Shown piece by piece: positions 9,987-19,413 of a stretch of DNA of 38,363 bases. The notes beneath the pieces were generated by a model that searched no databases, had not been told where the DNA came from, and saw only the letters and a list, made by a program, of their open reading frames with translations. The DNA is taken from contig RFFT01000056.1 in NCBI GenBank assembly GCA_003696795.1, positions 1 through 38,363 of the forward strand, in the 5' to 3' direction. Position 1 is the stretch's first letter. Each line of letters starts with the position of its first letter. Source of the stretch: Zetaproteobacteria bacterium (GTDB lineage Bacteria; Pseudomonadota; Zetaproteobacteria; Mariprofundales; Mariprofundaceae). Made by a program: the position numbers and the translations under genes.

Positions 9987-11870
9987 ATGAATGCAAGTGG
10001 GTTTCACGTGAAACATCCTGAAGTTGTGGATGTGATTGTAGTTGGGGCCGGACATGCCGGGGTTGAGGCTGCATGGTTTGCGGCCAAGCGTGGGGCGAGG
10101 GTTCGGTTGATCACTCAAAATCTGGATACTATCGCAAAGATGTCGTGCAACCCGGCTGTCGGTGGGATTGGAAAAGGACATCTTGTGCGGGAAATTGATG
10201 CGCTTGATGGGCTGATGCCGCGCGTTGCCGATCGATCGGCGTTGCAATATCGGCTACTCAACCGAAGTAAAGGACCTGCGGTACGTGCTACACGCGCTCA
10301 GTGCGACCGTCGTATCTACCACATGCGGATGCGTTCCATGCTGGAAAGGTTGGAGCGTGTACAGTTGCACCAGGGAACAGTTCGGCGATTGCTGTTTTCC
10401 GGGGATCGCGTCGTGGGTGTGGTCGATGAATTGGGTATGGCCCACCACGCGCGCGCGGTGATATTGACGACGGGTACGTTTCTTTCGGGCCTGATTCATA
10501 TTGGAGAGCGGAAAATACCCGCCGGACGCGCGGGGGATGCACCCGTGGATGGGTTGACGGATGAGTTGTATCGGCGGGAGTTTCGTCTTGGCCGGATGAA
10601 GACGGGCACGCCGCCAAGATTGGACCGGCGAAGTATTCATTGGGAGCGTCTGCCTAGCCAGCCAGGCGAAGTCGATGTGTTGCCGTTCAGTCATTGGCAT
10701 GCGCGCGTCCCTGAGGATCAATTGTCTTGCGCCATTACCCGGACCAACCCGAAAACCCATGAAATCATCAGGAAGCACTTGCATCGCTCACCGATGTATT
10801 CAGGACAAATTCAAAGTGTGGGTCCACGCTATTGTCCAAGTATTGAGGATAAGGTGCAGCGGTTTGGTGATCGCGATGGGCATCAGATTTTCCTGGAACC
10901 CGAAGGCAGAGATCATCACGAAGTGTATCCCAACGGAATTTCAACCTCGTTGCCAATCGATGTGCAATGGGAAATGGTGCGTTCGATTGAAGGGCTGAAG
11001 GATGCGGTGATAATCCGCCCTGGCTACGCAATCGAGTATGATTATGTTGATCCCACTGAGCTAACTGCGACGCTGGAAACCAAGCGCGTTCGGGGGTTGT
11101 TTCATGCCGGTCAGATCAATGGAACGACGGGCTATGAAGAAGCGGCGGCTCAGGGGATGTTGGCGGGCATCAACGCTGCGGCCAGGGCACTGGATTTGGA
11201 GTCATGGATTCCGGATCGATCCGAGGCTTATCTGGGGGTGATGGTCGATGACCTGGTGACCAAAGGGGTGATGGAACCGTATCGAATGTTTACATCTCGC
11301 GCTGAGTTTCGTTTGCATCTGCGTGAAGATAACGCGGATATCCGCCTGGGGCCTACAGCGATTGCATTGGGGCTATATGATGAGCAGCGCATGCGACGCT
11401 TTGAAGCTCGGCGCTCGCGGATCGAGGATATAATGAATAAGGTGGATAAGACCGAAATCGGTACGGGTTTGACGTGGCGGGAGCGGTTGCGGGCGCTTGG
11501 TCTTCCAACACCAAATCATGCCATCTCGTTTGCCTCTTATTGTCATCGGGGTGATGTCCGCGCGTTGGATGCGCTGCGGTTGATCGATGGGACGGAAAAT
11601 CTCGATGCATTCGATTTGCAGACGGTGATGGCGCAGGTGCACTATGCGGGTTATCTGGATAAGCAGCAGGAGGAAATCGCGCGCTTTCGTCAGTTGGAAC
11701 AGTGTCGCATTCCAGTCGATTTTGATTATGAGAATGTCCAAGGATTGAGCGCGGAATGTCGCCTCCGCCTGCGTGAAGGACGGCCAGCAACACTCGGTCA
11801 AGCGGCACGTCTATCGGGGGTGACTCCGGCGGCGATTACCGCATTGCTTATTCATTTGCGGGATCGCTGA
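9987..11870 (+). CDS. mnmG: tRNA uridine-34 modification enzyme MnmG (GidA)
   Basis: MnmG is the FAD- and NADH-dependent partner of MnmE in wobble-uridine modification. The N-terminal dinucleotide fold ([15 protein letters not shown]), the [22 protein letters not shown] block, LKTGTPPR-like [20 protein letters not shown], and [12 protein letters not shown] are all present, and the C-terminal [15 protein letters not shown] is intact. From the ATG at 9987 it has 627 residues, the normal length. Start choice is uncertain: ATG 9963, ATG 9987 and GTG 10008 are all in frame and none has a strong ribosome-binding site. A parS sequence spans the 5' end (codons for FHVKH). The stop overlaps rsmG (TGATG). 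Confidence 0.95.
   Translation: MNASGFHVKHPEVVDVIVVGAGHAGVEAAWFAAKRGARVRLITQNLDTIAKMSCNPAVGGIGKGHLVREIDALDGLMPRVADRSALQYRLLNRSKGPAVRATRAQCDRRIYHMRMRSMLERLERVQLHQGTVRRLLFSGDRVVGVVDELGMAHHARAVILTTGTFLSGLIHIGERKIPAGRAGDAPVDGLTDELYRREFRLGRMKTGTPPRLDRRSIHWERLPSQPGEVDVLPFSHWHARVPEDQLSCAITRTNPKTHEIIRKHLHRSPMYSGQIQSVGPRYCPSIEDKVQRFGDRDGHQIFLEPEGRDHHEVYPNGISTSLPIDVQWEMVRSIEGLKDAVIIRPGYAIEYDYVDPTELTATLETKRVRGLFHAGQINGTTGYEEAAAQGMLAGINAAARALDLESWIPDRSEAYLGVMVDDLVTKGVMEPYRMFTSRAEFRLHLREDNADIRLGPTAIALGLYDEQRMRRFEARRSRIEDIMNKVDKTEIGTGLTWRERLRALGLPTPNHAISFASYCHRGDVRALDALRLIDGTENLDAFDLQTVMAQVHYAGYLDKQQEEIARFRQLEQCRIPVDFDYENVQGLSAECRLRLREGRPATLGQAARLSGVTPAAITALLIHLRDR
10000..10015. promoter_or_regulatory. parS centromere-like site 1
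   Basis: The 14-bp core GTTTCACGTGAAAC is a perfect palindrome, and the 16-mer differs from the consensus TGTTTCACGTGAAACA only at its first base. It lies in the 5' coding end of mnmG. An 18-bp stretch is identical to the second site at 12419. ParB encoded nearby is the expected binder. Confidence 0.93.
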
Positions 11871-12430
11871 TGACTCAGCGCGCGATGCATGTTTTTTGTC
11901 GCGAGATCCTTCGCTTTCGTAAGGCGCTCAATCTCACTGCGGTTGATGATGAGCAGGTATTGTTCGAGCGTTTCATTACCCCTTCGCTCGCGCTTGGCCA
12001 ATGGATCCCTAAGGGTCCATTGATTTTGCTGGATTTGGGTAGTGGTATGGGGATTCCCGGCATCCCGCTTCTTTTGGTGCGATCAGACGTGCAAGGGGTA
12101 TTGGTGGAGCGGCGACGGAAGCGAGCCGAGTTTTTACGACACCTTGTGCGAACCTTGGACTTGAACGCAATGGTTCTGGATCGTGATATTCGTGAGTTGC
12201 CTCCGCAGCATGCCGATGTTTGTGTTGCACGTGCCGTGGCAAGTCAAGATCAGTTGTTGACCATGTTTGAGCCGCACTTGACAATGAATGGACGCGTCAT
12301 CTTACCTGTGCCGCGCGACTCGAAACCCGTAAAGCGTGATGGATGGCATGTGCTGGGTGAGGATAGGGTTGGTGCTGGGGAAGAGCAGTTGGTTCGATGT
12401 TATATTTACCGGCCGGGAGGTTTCACGTGA
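11870..12430 (+). CDS. rsmG: 16S rRNA (guanine-527-N7)-methyltransferase RsmG
   Basis: RsmG (GidB) methylates N7 of G527 in 16S rRNA using S-adenosylmethionine. The SAM-binding segment LLDLGSGMGIPGIPLLL matches the family DxGTGxGxPGIPL motif, followed by VERRRKRAEFLRHL. At 186 residues it is somewhat shorter than E. coli RsmG (about 207), mainly at the N-terminus, but an intact frame and the conserved order mnmG-rsmG-parA support it as functional. Its ATG shares a base with the mnmG stop. Its TGA stop lies inside parS site 2 and overlaps the parA GTG. Confidence 0.93.
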   Translation: MTQRAMHVFCREILRFRKALNLTAVDDEQVLFERFITPSLALGQWIPKGPLILLDLGSGMGIPGIPLLLVRSDVQGVLVERRRKRAEFLRHLVRTLDLNAMVLDRDIRELPPQHADVCVARAVASQDQLLTMFEPHLTMNGRVILPVPRDSKPVKRDGWHVLGEDRVGAGEEQLVRCYIYRPGGFT

Positions 12431-12434
12431 AACA
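12419..12434. promoter_or_regulatory. parS centromere-like site 2
   Basis: Same 16-mer as site 1: perfect 14-bp core with one mismatch to the consensus at the first base. It spans the parA ribosome-binding sequence end, the parA GTG (12427) and the rsmG TGA (12428-12430). Confidence 0.93.
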
Positions 12435-13233
12435 TCAAGGTTTGGGACCTGTGCTGGCAATTGCCAATCAAAAAGGGGGGGTTGGAAAAACCACAACCAG
12501 CGTCAATCTTGCGGCATCGTTGGCGGCTTTGGAAAAAAAGGTTCTATTGCTTGATCTCGATCCCCAAGGTAATGCCAGTTCAGGTCTAGGTATTGATAAG
12601 CAGGAAGCAAACATCAGTCTATATGATGTGCTGGTGGGGGACTGCTCCCTGGTGGAAGCCATGCGACATACCAACTTTGAAGGCTTGAGTATCGTGCCGG
12701 CATCGATGGACCTGGCCGGCGCAGAGGTTGAGTTGGTTGGCATGGCACAGCGGGAATATCGGCTTAGCCATGCATTTAGCGCATATCAAGGAAATGAGCG
12801 CTTCGATTATGTGATTATCGACTGTCCGCCAGCACTCAATCTGTTGACCGTCAATGCGCTCACCGCTGCGGACAGGGTGATGATAACGCTACAAACGGAG
12901 TTCTATGCGCTTGAGGGCTTGACCCAGCTGCTGGAAACCATACGTCGCATTCGACAGGCATTGAACCCTAACCTGGATATGGATGGTATCTTGCTGACCA
13001 TGGTGGATCGGCGCAATAAACTCGCGGTTCAGGTGGAACAGGAGGTACGCGATTATTTCGGGGCACAGGTCTATGAAACCATCATTCCCCGCAATGTCCG
13101 CTTATCGGAAGCGCCAAGCTTTGGTATACCCGCGCTGCAGCACGATATCCGATCCAAGGGAGCACAGGCATATCTTGCGTTGGCGCGGGAAATGTTGCTT
13201 CGCCATTCCGCACCGCAGGCAATGGAGGTTTGA
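12427..13233 (+). CDS. parA: Chromosome partitioning ATPase ParA (Soj)
   Basis: ParA is the Walker-type ATPase that drives origin segregation with ParB-parS. The product is 268 residues with the deviant Walker A KGGVGKTTT (16-24), LLLDLDPQGNASSGLG and VIIDCPPALNLLTVNAL. It lacks the extra N-terminal DNA-binding domain of plasmid type Ia ParA, as expected for a chromosomal Soj. I chose the GTG at 12427 because GGGAGG lies 6 nt upstream; an ATG at 12397 is in frame inside rsmG but lacks a site. It overlaps rsmG as GTGA and precedes parB by 2 bp. Confidence 0.96.
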   Translation: MKHQGLGPVLAIANQKGGVGKTTTSVNLAASLAALEKKVLLLDLDPQGNASSGLGIDKQEANISLYDVLVGDCSLVEAMRHTNFEGLSIVPASMDLAGAEVELVGMAQREYRLSHAFSAYQGNERFDYVIIDCPPALNLLTVNALTAADRVMITLQTEFYALEGLTQLLETIRRIRQALNPNLDMDGILLTMVDRRNKLAVQVEQEVRDYFGAQVYETIIPRNVRLSEAPSFGIPALQHDIRSKGAQAYLALAREMLLRHSAPQAMEV

Positions 13234-13235
13234 TC

Positions 13236-14078
13236 ATGGCAGCAAGGAATAAACGCGGGTTGGGTCGAGGGCTTAGCGCGCTGTTTTCGGACGAGCCCAA
13301 CAAGGAACTGATGCAGCAGGCGAATCCGATTGCCATATCCAGCATCAAACCGAACCGTTACCAGCCAAGAAAGCGGTTCTCCACAGAGCAGTTGAAGACA
13401 TTGACCGAATCCATTCGGCGCGACGGCGTATTGACCCCCATTCTTGTACGCCCCATGGGTAATGGCTACGAATTGATTGCCGGCGAGCGCCGCTGGCGCG
13501 CTGCACAGGCGGCGGGACTGGTCGAGATACCGGCTGTGGTTCGGGAGGTGGATGACCTTCAAGCGCTGGAATTTGCGATCGTAGAGAATGAACAACGCGA
13601 TGATCTTACCGCGATCGAGTCTGCGCGTGCTTACCAACGCATGATTGAGGAATTTGGCTGTACCCAGCAGCAGGTCGCCGAGCGTATAGGTGTCTCTAGG
13701 GTGCAGGTGAGCAATACGATTCGGTTGCTGCAACTGCCCGAGAGCATCCAGGCGATGGTCGAAAAGCGAGAGTTGTCGATGGGCCAGGCTCGGCCCTTGG
13801 TGGGCTTGGAACGAGCGGTTGCCGAGGAGTTGGCCCGTGCATGCGTCGAGCAGGGCTGGAGCGCGCGGCAGATGGAGAAGGCCGCAAAGCGCGCGCAGAC
13901 AAGCAAGCGAGCAAAACGTGAGCCAGATGCGGATGTGCTCGCCTTGCAGGAAGAGTTGCAGCGGAAGCTTGGTTTGCCGGTTCTGTTGACCTACCGAAAG
14001 GATGGATCGGGCACGCTCAAAATTTCCTATAGCCGCCCCGACGAGTTGGACGGGGTGTTGCGGAAGCTGAGAAGCTGA
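13236..14078 (+). CDS. parB: Chromosome partitioning protein ParB (Spo0J)
   Basis: ParB is the parS-binding CTPase clamp. The 280-residue protein shows the N-terminal ParA-contact motif GLGRGLSALF (8-17), the CTP-binding motif GERRWRAAQAAG (83-94), ENEQRDDL, and a helix-turn-helix FGCTQQQVAERIGVSRVQVSN (140-160). The C-terminal dimerisation segment is present. GGAGG lies 7 nt before the ATG at 13236. The stop shares one base with the mtnA start (TGATG). The two parS sites upstream are its probable targets. Confidence 0.97.
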   Translation: MAARNKRGLGRGLSALFSDEPNKELMQQANPIAISSIKPNRYQPRKRFSTEQLKTLTESIRRDGVLTPILVRPMGNGYELIAGERRWRAAQAAGLVEIPAVVREVDDLQALEFAIVENEQRDDLTAIESARAYQRMIEEFGCTQQQVAERIGVSRVQVSNTIRLLQLPESIQAMVEKRELSMGQARPLVGLERAVAEELARACVEQGWSARQMEKAAKRAQTSKRAKREPDADVLALQEELQRKLGLPVLLTYRKDGSGTLKISYSRPDELDGVLRKLRS

Positions 14079-15109
14079 TGCGGGTCCACGGACGATCTTG
14101 GCAGGCTGTCGGTTGGGATGTGACCAACCGAGCGGTATATTGGATAGATCAGCGCCTGCTACCCCATACATTTGAGGTGTTGCGTACCCGAAACCCGGAA
14201 AGGATTGCGCGGGCCATCGAAACCATGGCCATCCGCGGTGCGCCTTCGATCGGCGCGGCTGCCGCGTTTGGACTTGCACTGGCGTGGAAAGCGGATCCGC
14301 CAAGGTTTTTCGAGCATTGGCTGCCGCGCTTTCGCAAGACAAGGCCCACGGCGGTGAATTTGTTTCATGCATGCGACTGGATGGAGTCATTGGCAAAGGA
14401 AAGCGAGGATTTCGATTCGTTGATTGATGCTGCGCAACAGTATGCGGAGCGAGAAGTGGCGGCGAACCGAAAAATTGGAGCGCGGATGGCGGAATTACTT
14501 GCACGCGGAGAACGGAGAATTCTGACGCATTGCAACGCCGGTTGGTTGGCTGCGGTGGATTGGGGTACAGCCACGGCGGGTATATACGAGTTGCAGCGCG
14601 CGGGCGAGGCACCGTTTGTATGGGTGGACGAAACGCGACCGCGTTTGCAGGGAGCGCGGCTTACCGCATGGGAATTGCAGCAAGAAGGGGTAGCCTGCGC
14701 GCTACAGGCCGACGCGGCGGCGGCATGGATGATGGCATCCGGTAAGGTCGATGCGGTCGTGGTTGGGGCGGATCGCATCGCGCGCAATGGCGATGTCGCG
14801 AACAAGATCGGCACCTACGCCTTGAGCCTAGCGGCGCGCGCTCATGGGGTGCCTTTTTATGTGGCCGCACCATCCTCGACGTTCGATGCGCGGGCGGAAT
14901 CCGGTGCGGATATTCCGATCGAACATCGGAATGCGGATGAGTTATCGCGGATTGATGGGGTGGATGACAGCGGCGATATTCAGCACATTCGCATTGCCGC
15001 CGATGTGCCGGCAAACAATCCCGCATTCGATGTGACACCGTTCGACCATGTCACCGCGATCATCAGCGAGCAGGGCGAATACATTCCGCCTTCGCAGGAG
15101 GAGCACTAA
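14078..15109 (+). CDS. mtnA: S-methyl-5-thioribose-1-phosphate isomerase
   Basis: MtnA isomerises methylthioribose 1-phosphate to methylthioribulose 1-phosphate in methionine salvage from methylthioadenosine. The 343-residue protein has the family motifs AIRGAPSIGAAAA near the N-terminus, ILTHCNAGWLA, GADRIARNGDVANKIGTY and NPAFDVTP, giving good confidence over related eIF2B-like proteins. It overlaps parB by one base, so it is probably transcribed with parAB, an odd functional neighbour. Its last 4 bp overlap the lspA 3' end on the opposite strand. No other methionine-salvage gene is in the window. Confidence 0.94.
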   Translation: MRVHGRSWQAVGWDVTNRAVYWIDQRLLPHTFEVLRTRNPERIARAIETMAIRGAPSIGAAAAFGLALAWKADPPRFFEHWLPRFRKTRPTAVNLFHACDWMESLAKESEDFDSLIDAAQQYAEREVAANRKIGARMAELLARGERRILTHCNAGWLAAVDWGTATAGIYELQRAGEAPFVWVDETRPRLQGARLTAWELQQEGVACALQADAAAAWMMASGKVDAVVVGADRIARNGDVANKIGTYALSLAARAHGVPFYVAAPSSTFDARAESGADIPIEHRNADELSRIDGVDDSGDIQHIRIAADVPANNPAFDVTPFDHVTAIISEQGEYIPPSQEEH

Positions 15110-15597
15110 GCCTTGCGCATGAGCTGCAAGATCAGGAGCGCGACAACGGCCACCGAAATGCACGCATCGGCGATATTGAACGCAGGCCAATAGTACTGCT
15201 TGCCGTTGATCGCAATATGCCATTGAATGAAATCAACCACATAACCCAACTGCAGGCGATCCCAGATATTACCCACGGCACCGGCAAGAATGCAGGTGAG
15301 TAACCATGAAACCGCTCCCTTTCGCCCTTGCTCGCGACACCACCACAGCGCAACCATCGACGCGATGCCGATGGTGAGGCCGAGCAGCATCCCTGTGCGC
15401 CACTGATGGTTCCAGTCGGCGAGGATCGAAAAGGCAACGCCGAAATTATGGGCCTTGACGAGGTCGAAAAAACCTGGAATCACCGTCAATTGCCAAAACG
15501 GGGGTTGCTGCTCGATCCACCATTTGCTGACTTGATCCGCGACAAGCAACAACGAGAACAGCAGCAGTTGCCCTCTGATGCGGCGCATCCTGGTCAT
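15106..15597 (-). CDS. lspA: Lipoprotein signal peptidase (signal peptidase II)
   Basis: LspA is the inner-membrane aspartyl protease that removes signal peptides from prolipoproteins. The 163-residue protein has four hydrophobic segments and the two catalytic aspartates in their usual motifs, VVDFI (Asp122) and FNIADACI (Asp144), plus AGAVGNIWDRL. The ATG at 15597 lies one base after the ileS stop; a second in-frame ATG is 9 nt on. ileS-lspA adjacency is conserved in gammaproteobacteria. Tail-to-tail overlap with mtnA leaves no room for a terminator between them. Confidence 0.95.
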   Translation of the reverse strand: MTRMRRIRGQLLLFSLLLVADQVSKWWIEQQPPFWQLTVIPGFFDLVKAHNFGVAFSILADWNHQWRTGMLLGLTIGIASMVALWWCREQGRKGAVSWLLTCILAGAVGNIWDRLQLGYVVDFIQWHIAINGKQYYWPAFNIADACISVAVVALLILQLMRKA

Positions 15598-15598
15598 T

Positions 15599-18379
15599 TC
15601 ACGACCCGGTCACGACTGCAAAGCAGCGCGCGCAAAGTGCGGGGTGCTCGGGGTGATCCGCTTGGGCTGGAGTGCCCACATTCCAGCAGCGCGGACACTT
15701 CACCCCATCTGCAGGGATAATCTCAAGCCGTGTTCCAGAGGTCACCCGGGCTGCAATCAGCAGTTGCTCATACGGTTCGTCGATGGCGGCGGGGAAGTCG
15801 GGATCCAAATCGGGTACCGAAATCCATGCCGCTAGGGAAGAGCCGATGATTTTCTCTTTCTTTGCTTGATCAAGGGCGATATTGACCCGCTCCCGCATGG
15901 CAAAGAAACGTTGCCATGCATCCAGATCGACAACCACCTGCTGATCGAGGTTCAGGAAGGTCTGTAGATGCACGCTATCGCCTTCAGCTCCGGGCAGATG
16001 TTCCCAGATTTCGTCGGCGGTCATCGGTAAAATAGGTGCCAGCAGCCGCACCATCGCATGCGCGATATCATACAGCGTGCTTTGGCTGGAACGGCGGCGG
16101 GGTGCATTCGGGGCGTCACAGTACAGCCGGTCCTTGATCACATCGAGGTAAAATCCACCCATGTCCACCGCAAAGAAATGGTGAATTTCTTGTTGCACCA
16201 AATGGAACTGATAGTCCCGATAGGCTTGCTGCACATGCTCGGCCACCTCGCGCAACCGGTACATGGCCCATTGGTCGAGCGGACGACGCGATGACAGAGG
16301 GACATATTGAGTCGAATCGAAATCGGCAAGGTTGCCGAGCAAAAAGCGCATGGAGTTGCGGATGCGACGATAAGACTCGGCCAGTTGTTTCAGGATCTCA
16401 TCGGAGATACGGATGTCGCCGGCGTAATCGGAGGCTGCGATCCACAGGCGAAGGATATCCGCCCCCCATTGTTGAATGACGTTTTGAGGCGCAATCACAT
16501 TGCCACGCGATTTAGACATTTTGTTGCCGTGTTTATCGACCACGAATCCGTGGGTGAGTACGCCTTTGAATGGGGCTCGTCCCCGTGTTCCGATGCTTTC
16601 CAGCAATGAGGATTGAAACCAGCCGCGATGCTGGTCGCTGCCTTCGAGGTAAAGATCGGCGGGACTGCCGAGTTCAGCCCGTTTTTCGAGTACGCAGGCA
16701 TGGGTGGATCCGGAATCGAACCAGACATCGAGAATGTCGGTTTCCTTGACGAATCGCGTTCCACCACAATCCGGACAGCGACTGCCTTCGGGAAGGAAGG
16801 TCGTCAAGGGCTCGATGAACCAGACATCGGCGCCATGCTGTTCCACCGCGCTGGCGACACGTTCGATGAGTGCGGGCGTGGTCACCGCATGCGAGCCACA
16901 ATCGCGACAGCTGATGATAGTGATCGGAACCCCCCAGTTGCGCTGCCGGGAAACGCACCAGTCAGGCCGGTTTTCGATCATCGAACGAATGCGCCGCTCA
17001 CCCCAACTGGGTGTCCATTGCACTGTGCCTATGGCCTTCAGGGCTTGTGCACGAAGCCCATTGCGTTCCATGGAAATGAACCATTGCGGTGTTGCGCGGA
17101 AGATCAGCGGTTTGTGGCAACGCCAGCAATGGGGGTAAGCGTGGCGGATTTCGCCACTGCTCAACAAGGCGCCGCAGCTCTGCAGGTGTTCGATCACCAG
17201 TTCGTTGGCGTGATGAACATGATGCCCCTCGACGATGGGAGTTCCGGGTTCAAACACACCGCGATCATCGACGGGGTTGAACGCGCGCAAGCCGTACTTG
17301 AGCCCGACCTCATAGTCCTCTTGTCCATGACCGGGCGCGGTATGCACGCAGCCCGTACCGGCATCCAAGGTGACGTGCGTACCGAGCAGAATGGGTGCCT
17401 CCTGGTCAAGGTATGGGTGCCGGAAACGGCGATGTTCAAGCACATGGCCAGGCATATGCGCGATCGCTTCCCCTTTTGCGCCGATTGCCGCCAGCGTCGC
17501 ATCACTTCGTTCGCTGGCAAGAAGCAGGATCTCACCTTCGCGCAGGTTGGGATTGCCACCTGAATCGGTAATGCGCACGGCTGCGTACTCGATATCCGGC
17601 CCAAGCGCGATGGCAAGATTGGCGGGAATGGTCCACGGGGTCGTGGTCCAGATCACGATGGATATCGATTTATCCAGGGCCGGGTCAATATCCGCAAGCG
17701 ATTGCGCGGCGGGAAATTTCACATAGATCGAGCGCGAGGTGTGCTCCTCGTATTCCACCTCGGCTTCCGCCAGCGCGGTGGCGCAGGAGACACACCAGTG
17801 TACGGGTTTGGCGCCTTTGTAGAGTCCGCCGTTGACCAGGAAACGCCCGATTTCACGCACAGTGTCGGCCTCGAACGTATAATCCATGGTGATGTAGGGG
17901 TTGTCCCAGTCGCCGATGACGCCGAGCCGCTTGAATTCCGCGCGCTGGATTTCGATCTGACCTTGGGCATATTCGCGGCATGCCCTGCGAAATTCGGCAT
18001 CGCTGATGTTTTCCTTGCGTCGCTTTTTCTTTTTGAACGCCTCCTCAACTTTCAGCTCAATGGGAAGGCCGTGGCAGTCCCAGCCGGGAACATAGGGGGC
18101 GTCATAGCCCATCATCGACCGTGAACGGACGATAAAGTCCTTGAGGACTTTGTTGACCGCGTGGCCGATATGAATATGACCGTTGGCGTAGGGTGGGCCA
18201 TCGTGAAGGATGAACTTGGGGGCGCCCTTGCGCATGGCGCGCAGTCGCTCATACAACTTCAGATCATCCCATTTGGCAAGCCGTTTCGGCTCGTTGCGCG
18301 GCAGGTTCCCGCGCATGGGGAAGTCGGTTTTGGGTAGAAAAACCGTGTTTCGGTAATCGAAATGTTCCTTCTCGGTCAC
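15599..18379 (-). CDS. ileS: Isoleucyl-tRNA synthetase
   Basis: This class I synthetase charges tRNA-Ile. The 926-residue length is typical for the bacterial type. The HIGH motif appears as HIHIGH (68-73), KMSKS as NKMSKSRGN near residue 620, and the C-terminal zinc ribbon keeps its cysteines (CPRCWNVG ... CARCF). The editing domain includes [13 protein letters not shown]. It lies between ribF and lspA, the conserved ribF-ileS-lspA order. No truncation or frameshift is seen. Confidence 0.97.
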   Translation of the reverse strand: MTEKEHFDYRNTVFLPKTDFPMRGNLPRNEPKRLAKWDDLKLYERLRAMRKGAPKFILHDGPPYANGHIHIGHAVNKVLKDFIVRSRSMMGYDAPYVPGWDCHGLPIELKVEEAFKKKKRRKENISDAEFRRACREYAQGQIEIQRAEFKRLGVIGDWDNPYITMDYTFEADTVREIGRFLVNGGLYKGAKPVHWCVSCATALAEAEVEYEEHTSRSIYVKFPAAQSLADIDPALDKSISIVIWTTTPWTIPANLAIALGPDIEYAAVRITDSGGNPNLREGEILLLASERSDATLAAIGAKGEAIAHMPGHVLEHRRFRHPYLDQEAPILLGTHVTLDAGTGCVHTAPGHGQEDYEVGLKYGLRAFNPVDDRGVFEPGTPIVEGHHVHHANELVIEHLQSCGALLSSGEIRHAYPHCWRCHKPLIFRATPQWFISMERNGLRAQALKAIGTVQWTPSWGERRIRSMIENRPDWCVSRQRNWGVPITIISCRDCGSHAVTTPALIERVASAVEQHGADVWFIEPLTTFLPEGSRCPDCGGTRFVKETDILDVWFDSGSTHACVLEKRAELGSPADLYLEGSDQHRGWFQSSLLESIGTRGRAPFKGVLTHGFVVDKHGNKMSKSRGNVIAPQNVIQQWGADILRLWIAASDYAGDIRISDEILKQLAESYRRIRNSMRFLLGNLADFDSTQYVPLSSRRPLDQWAMYRLREVAEHVQQAYRDYQFHLVQQEIHHFFAVDMGGFYLDVIKDRLYCDAPNAPRRRSSQSTLYDIAHAMVRLLAPILPMTADEIWEHLPGAEGDSVHLQTFLNLDQQVVVDLDAWQRFFAMRERVNIALDQAKKEKIIGSSLAAWISVPDLDPDFPAAIDEPYEQLLIAARVTSGTRLEIIPADGVKCPRCWNVGTPAQADHPEHPALCARCFAVVTGS

Positions 18380-18426
18380 GTCAGGCTCCCATTGTCATCG
18401 GATGGCGCTGAAGGATAAGAGAAAGA

Positions 18427-19359
18427 TCAGGTATTGTCCCGTTGCGCAAGGATGGCACGTGCGGCGGCGCAATCCTTTTCGATTTGCCTGGCTAATGCTT
18501 CGGGGTTGGGAAAAGCGCGGTCTTCACGCACGCGCTCGACAAAGGTGACTTTGAGGCGTTGCTTGTACAGGTTTGGATTATCGTCGAAAACATGGGTTTC
18601 CAAGATCAAGGTGCGTCCCTGGAACGTCGGACGATAACCGAAATAAGCCGCCCCATGCCAGCGCTGCCGGCGCGTCTCGGCGATGACAGCATAGACGCCC
18701 GCCGGTGGATGAGCGAGGTCGCGCACGTTCAGGTTGGCGGTGGGAAAGCCCAGTTTGCGACCACGGGCGTCTCCCCTTCCGACATGACCGGAGATGCTGT
18801 AGGGGCGACCCAGGAGGCGTTCGACAAGCTTGAAGTCCGCCGCCTCGATGGCGGATCTGATGCGGCTGGAGGAAACCACCGCGCCTTCCAATTCGAAGGC
18901 CTCGGCAATACTGACCGTGAAACCCAACTGCCCGCCGATTCGCCGCAACAGAGAAGCATCGCCGCTTCGACCATGGCCGAAGGCGAAATCATAGCCGGCA
19001 TGGATGTGACGGAAGGCGAGGGTTTCATGCAGTCGGCGCACGAAGGATTCCGCGCTCCATGCGGCCAGATTATGATCGAAATGCAACAGCAACACTGCAT
19101 CCAGGCCGCATTGATTCAGGCGTTCAAGGCGTTCGTGCAGGTGGCAGAGACGCCGGGGTGCTTCGTGTGGAAACAGAATGGCGCGGGGGTGGGGCTCAAA
19201 GGTGACCGCAAGGGCCGGACCGTTGACAGCCAGCGCATGGCCGCGGGTTTCGGCGATGATTTGTTCGTGGCCGAGATGAACGCCATCGAAATTGCCCACG
19301 GTGATTGCGCCGTGCCGAAAGGGGGCCGGCACCGCATGCCAGGAACGAAAAATCTTCAT
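18427..19359 (-). CDS. ribF: Bifunctional riboflavin kinase / FAD synthetase
   Basis: RibF phosphorylates riboflavin to FMN and adenylates FMN to FAD. The 310-residue protein has the nucleotidyltransferase signature TVGNFDGVHLGHEQI near residue 21, VSSSRIRSAI, and the C-terminal flavokinase motif GRGDARGRKLGFPTANL with the later GVYAV. It is 47 bp upstream of ileS on the same strand. Nothing is unusual. Confidence 0.96.
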   Translation of the reverse strand: MKIFRSWHAVPAPFRHGAITVGNFDGVHLGHEQIIAETRGHALAVNGPALAVTFEPHPRAILFPHEAPRRLCHLHERLERLNQCGLDAVLLLHFDHNLAAWSAESFVRRLHETLAFRHIHAGYDFAFGHGRSGDASLLRRIGGQLGFTVSIAEAFELEGAVVSSSRIRSAIEAADFKLVERLLGRPYSISGHVGRGDARGRKLGFPTANLNVRDLAHPPAGVYAVIAETRRQRWHGAAYFGYRPTFQGRTLILETHVFDDNPNLYKQRLKVTFVERVREDRAFPNPEALARQIEKDCAAARAILAQRDNT

Positions 19360-19413
19360 GGCGAAAGCCTACTCCGCCTCGCCATGGCGGACCATAAGGA
19401 CGTGCGGCGCGGT

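Noticed and set aside
13071-14612. A 513-codon open frame on the minus strand opposite parB and mtnA
   Set aside because: It covers two clear genes on the other strand, has no recognisable domain and a composition typical of antisense frames in GC-rich DNA.
19373-19391. Inverted repeat TCCGCC...GGCGGA between ribF and uvrD as a terminator
   Set aside because: The stem is short and no T-run follows on either strand, so an intrinsic terminator is not supported.
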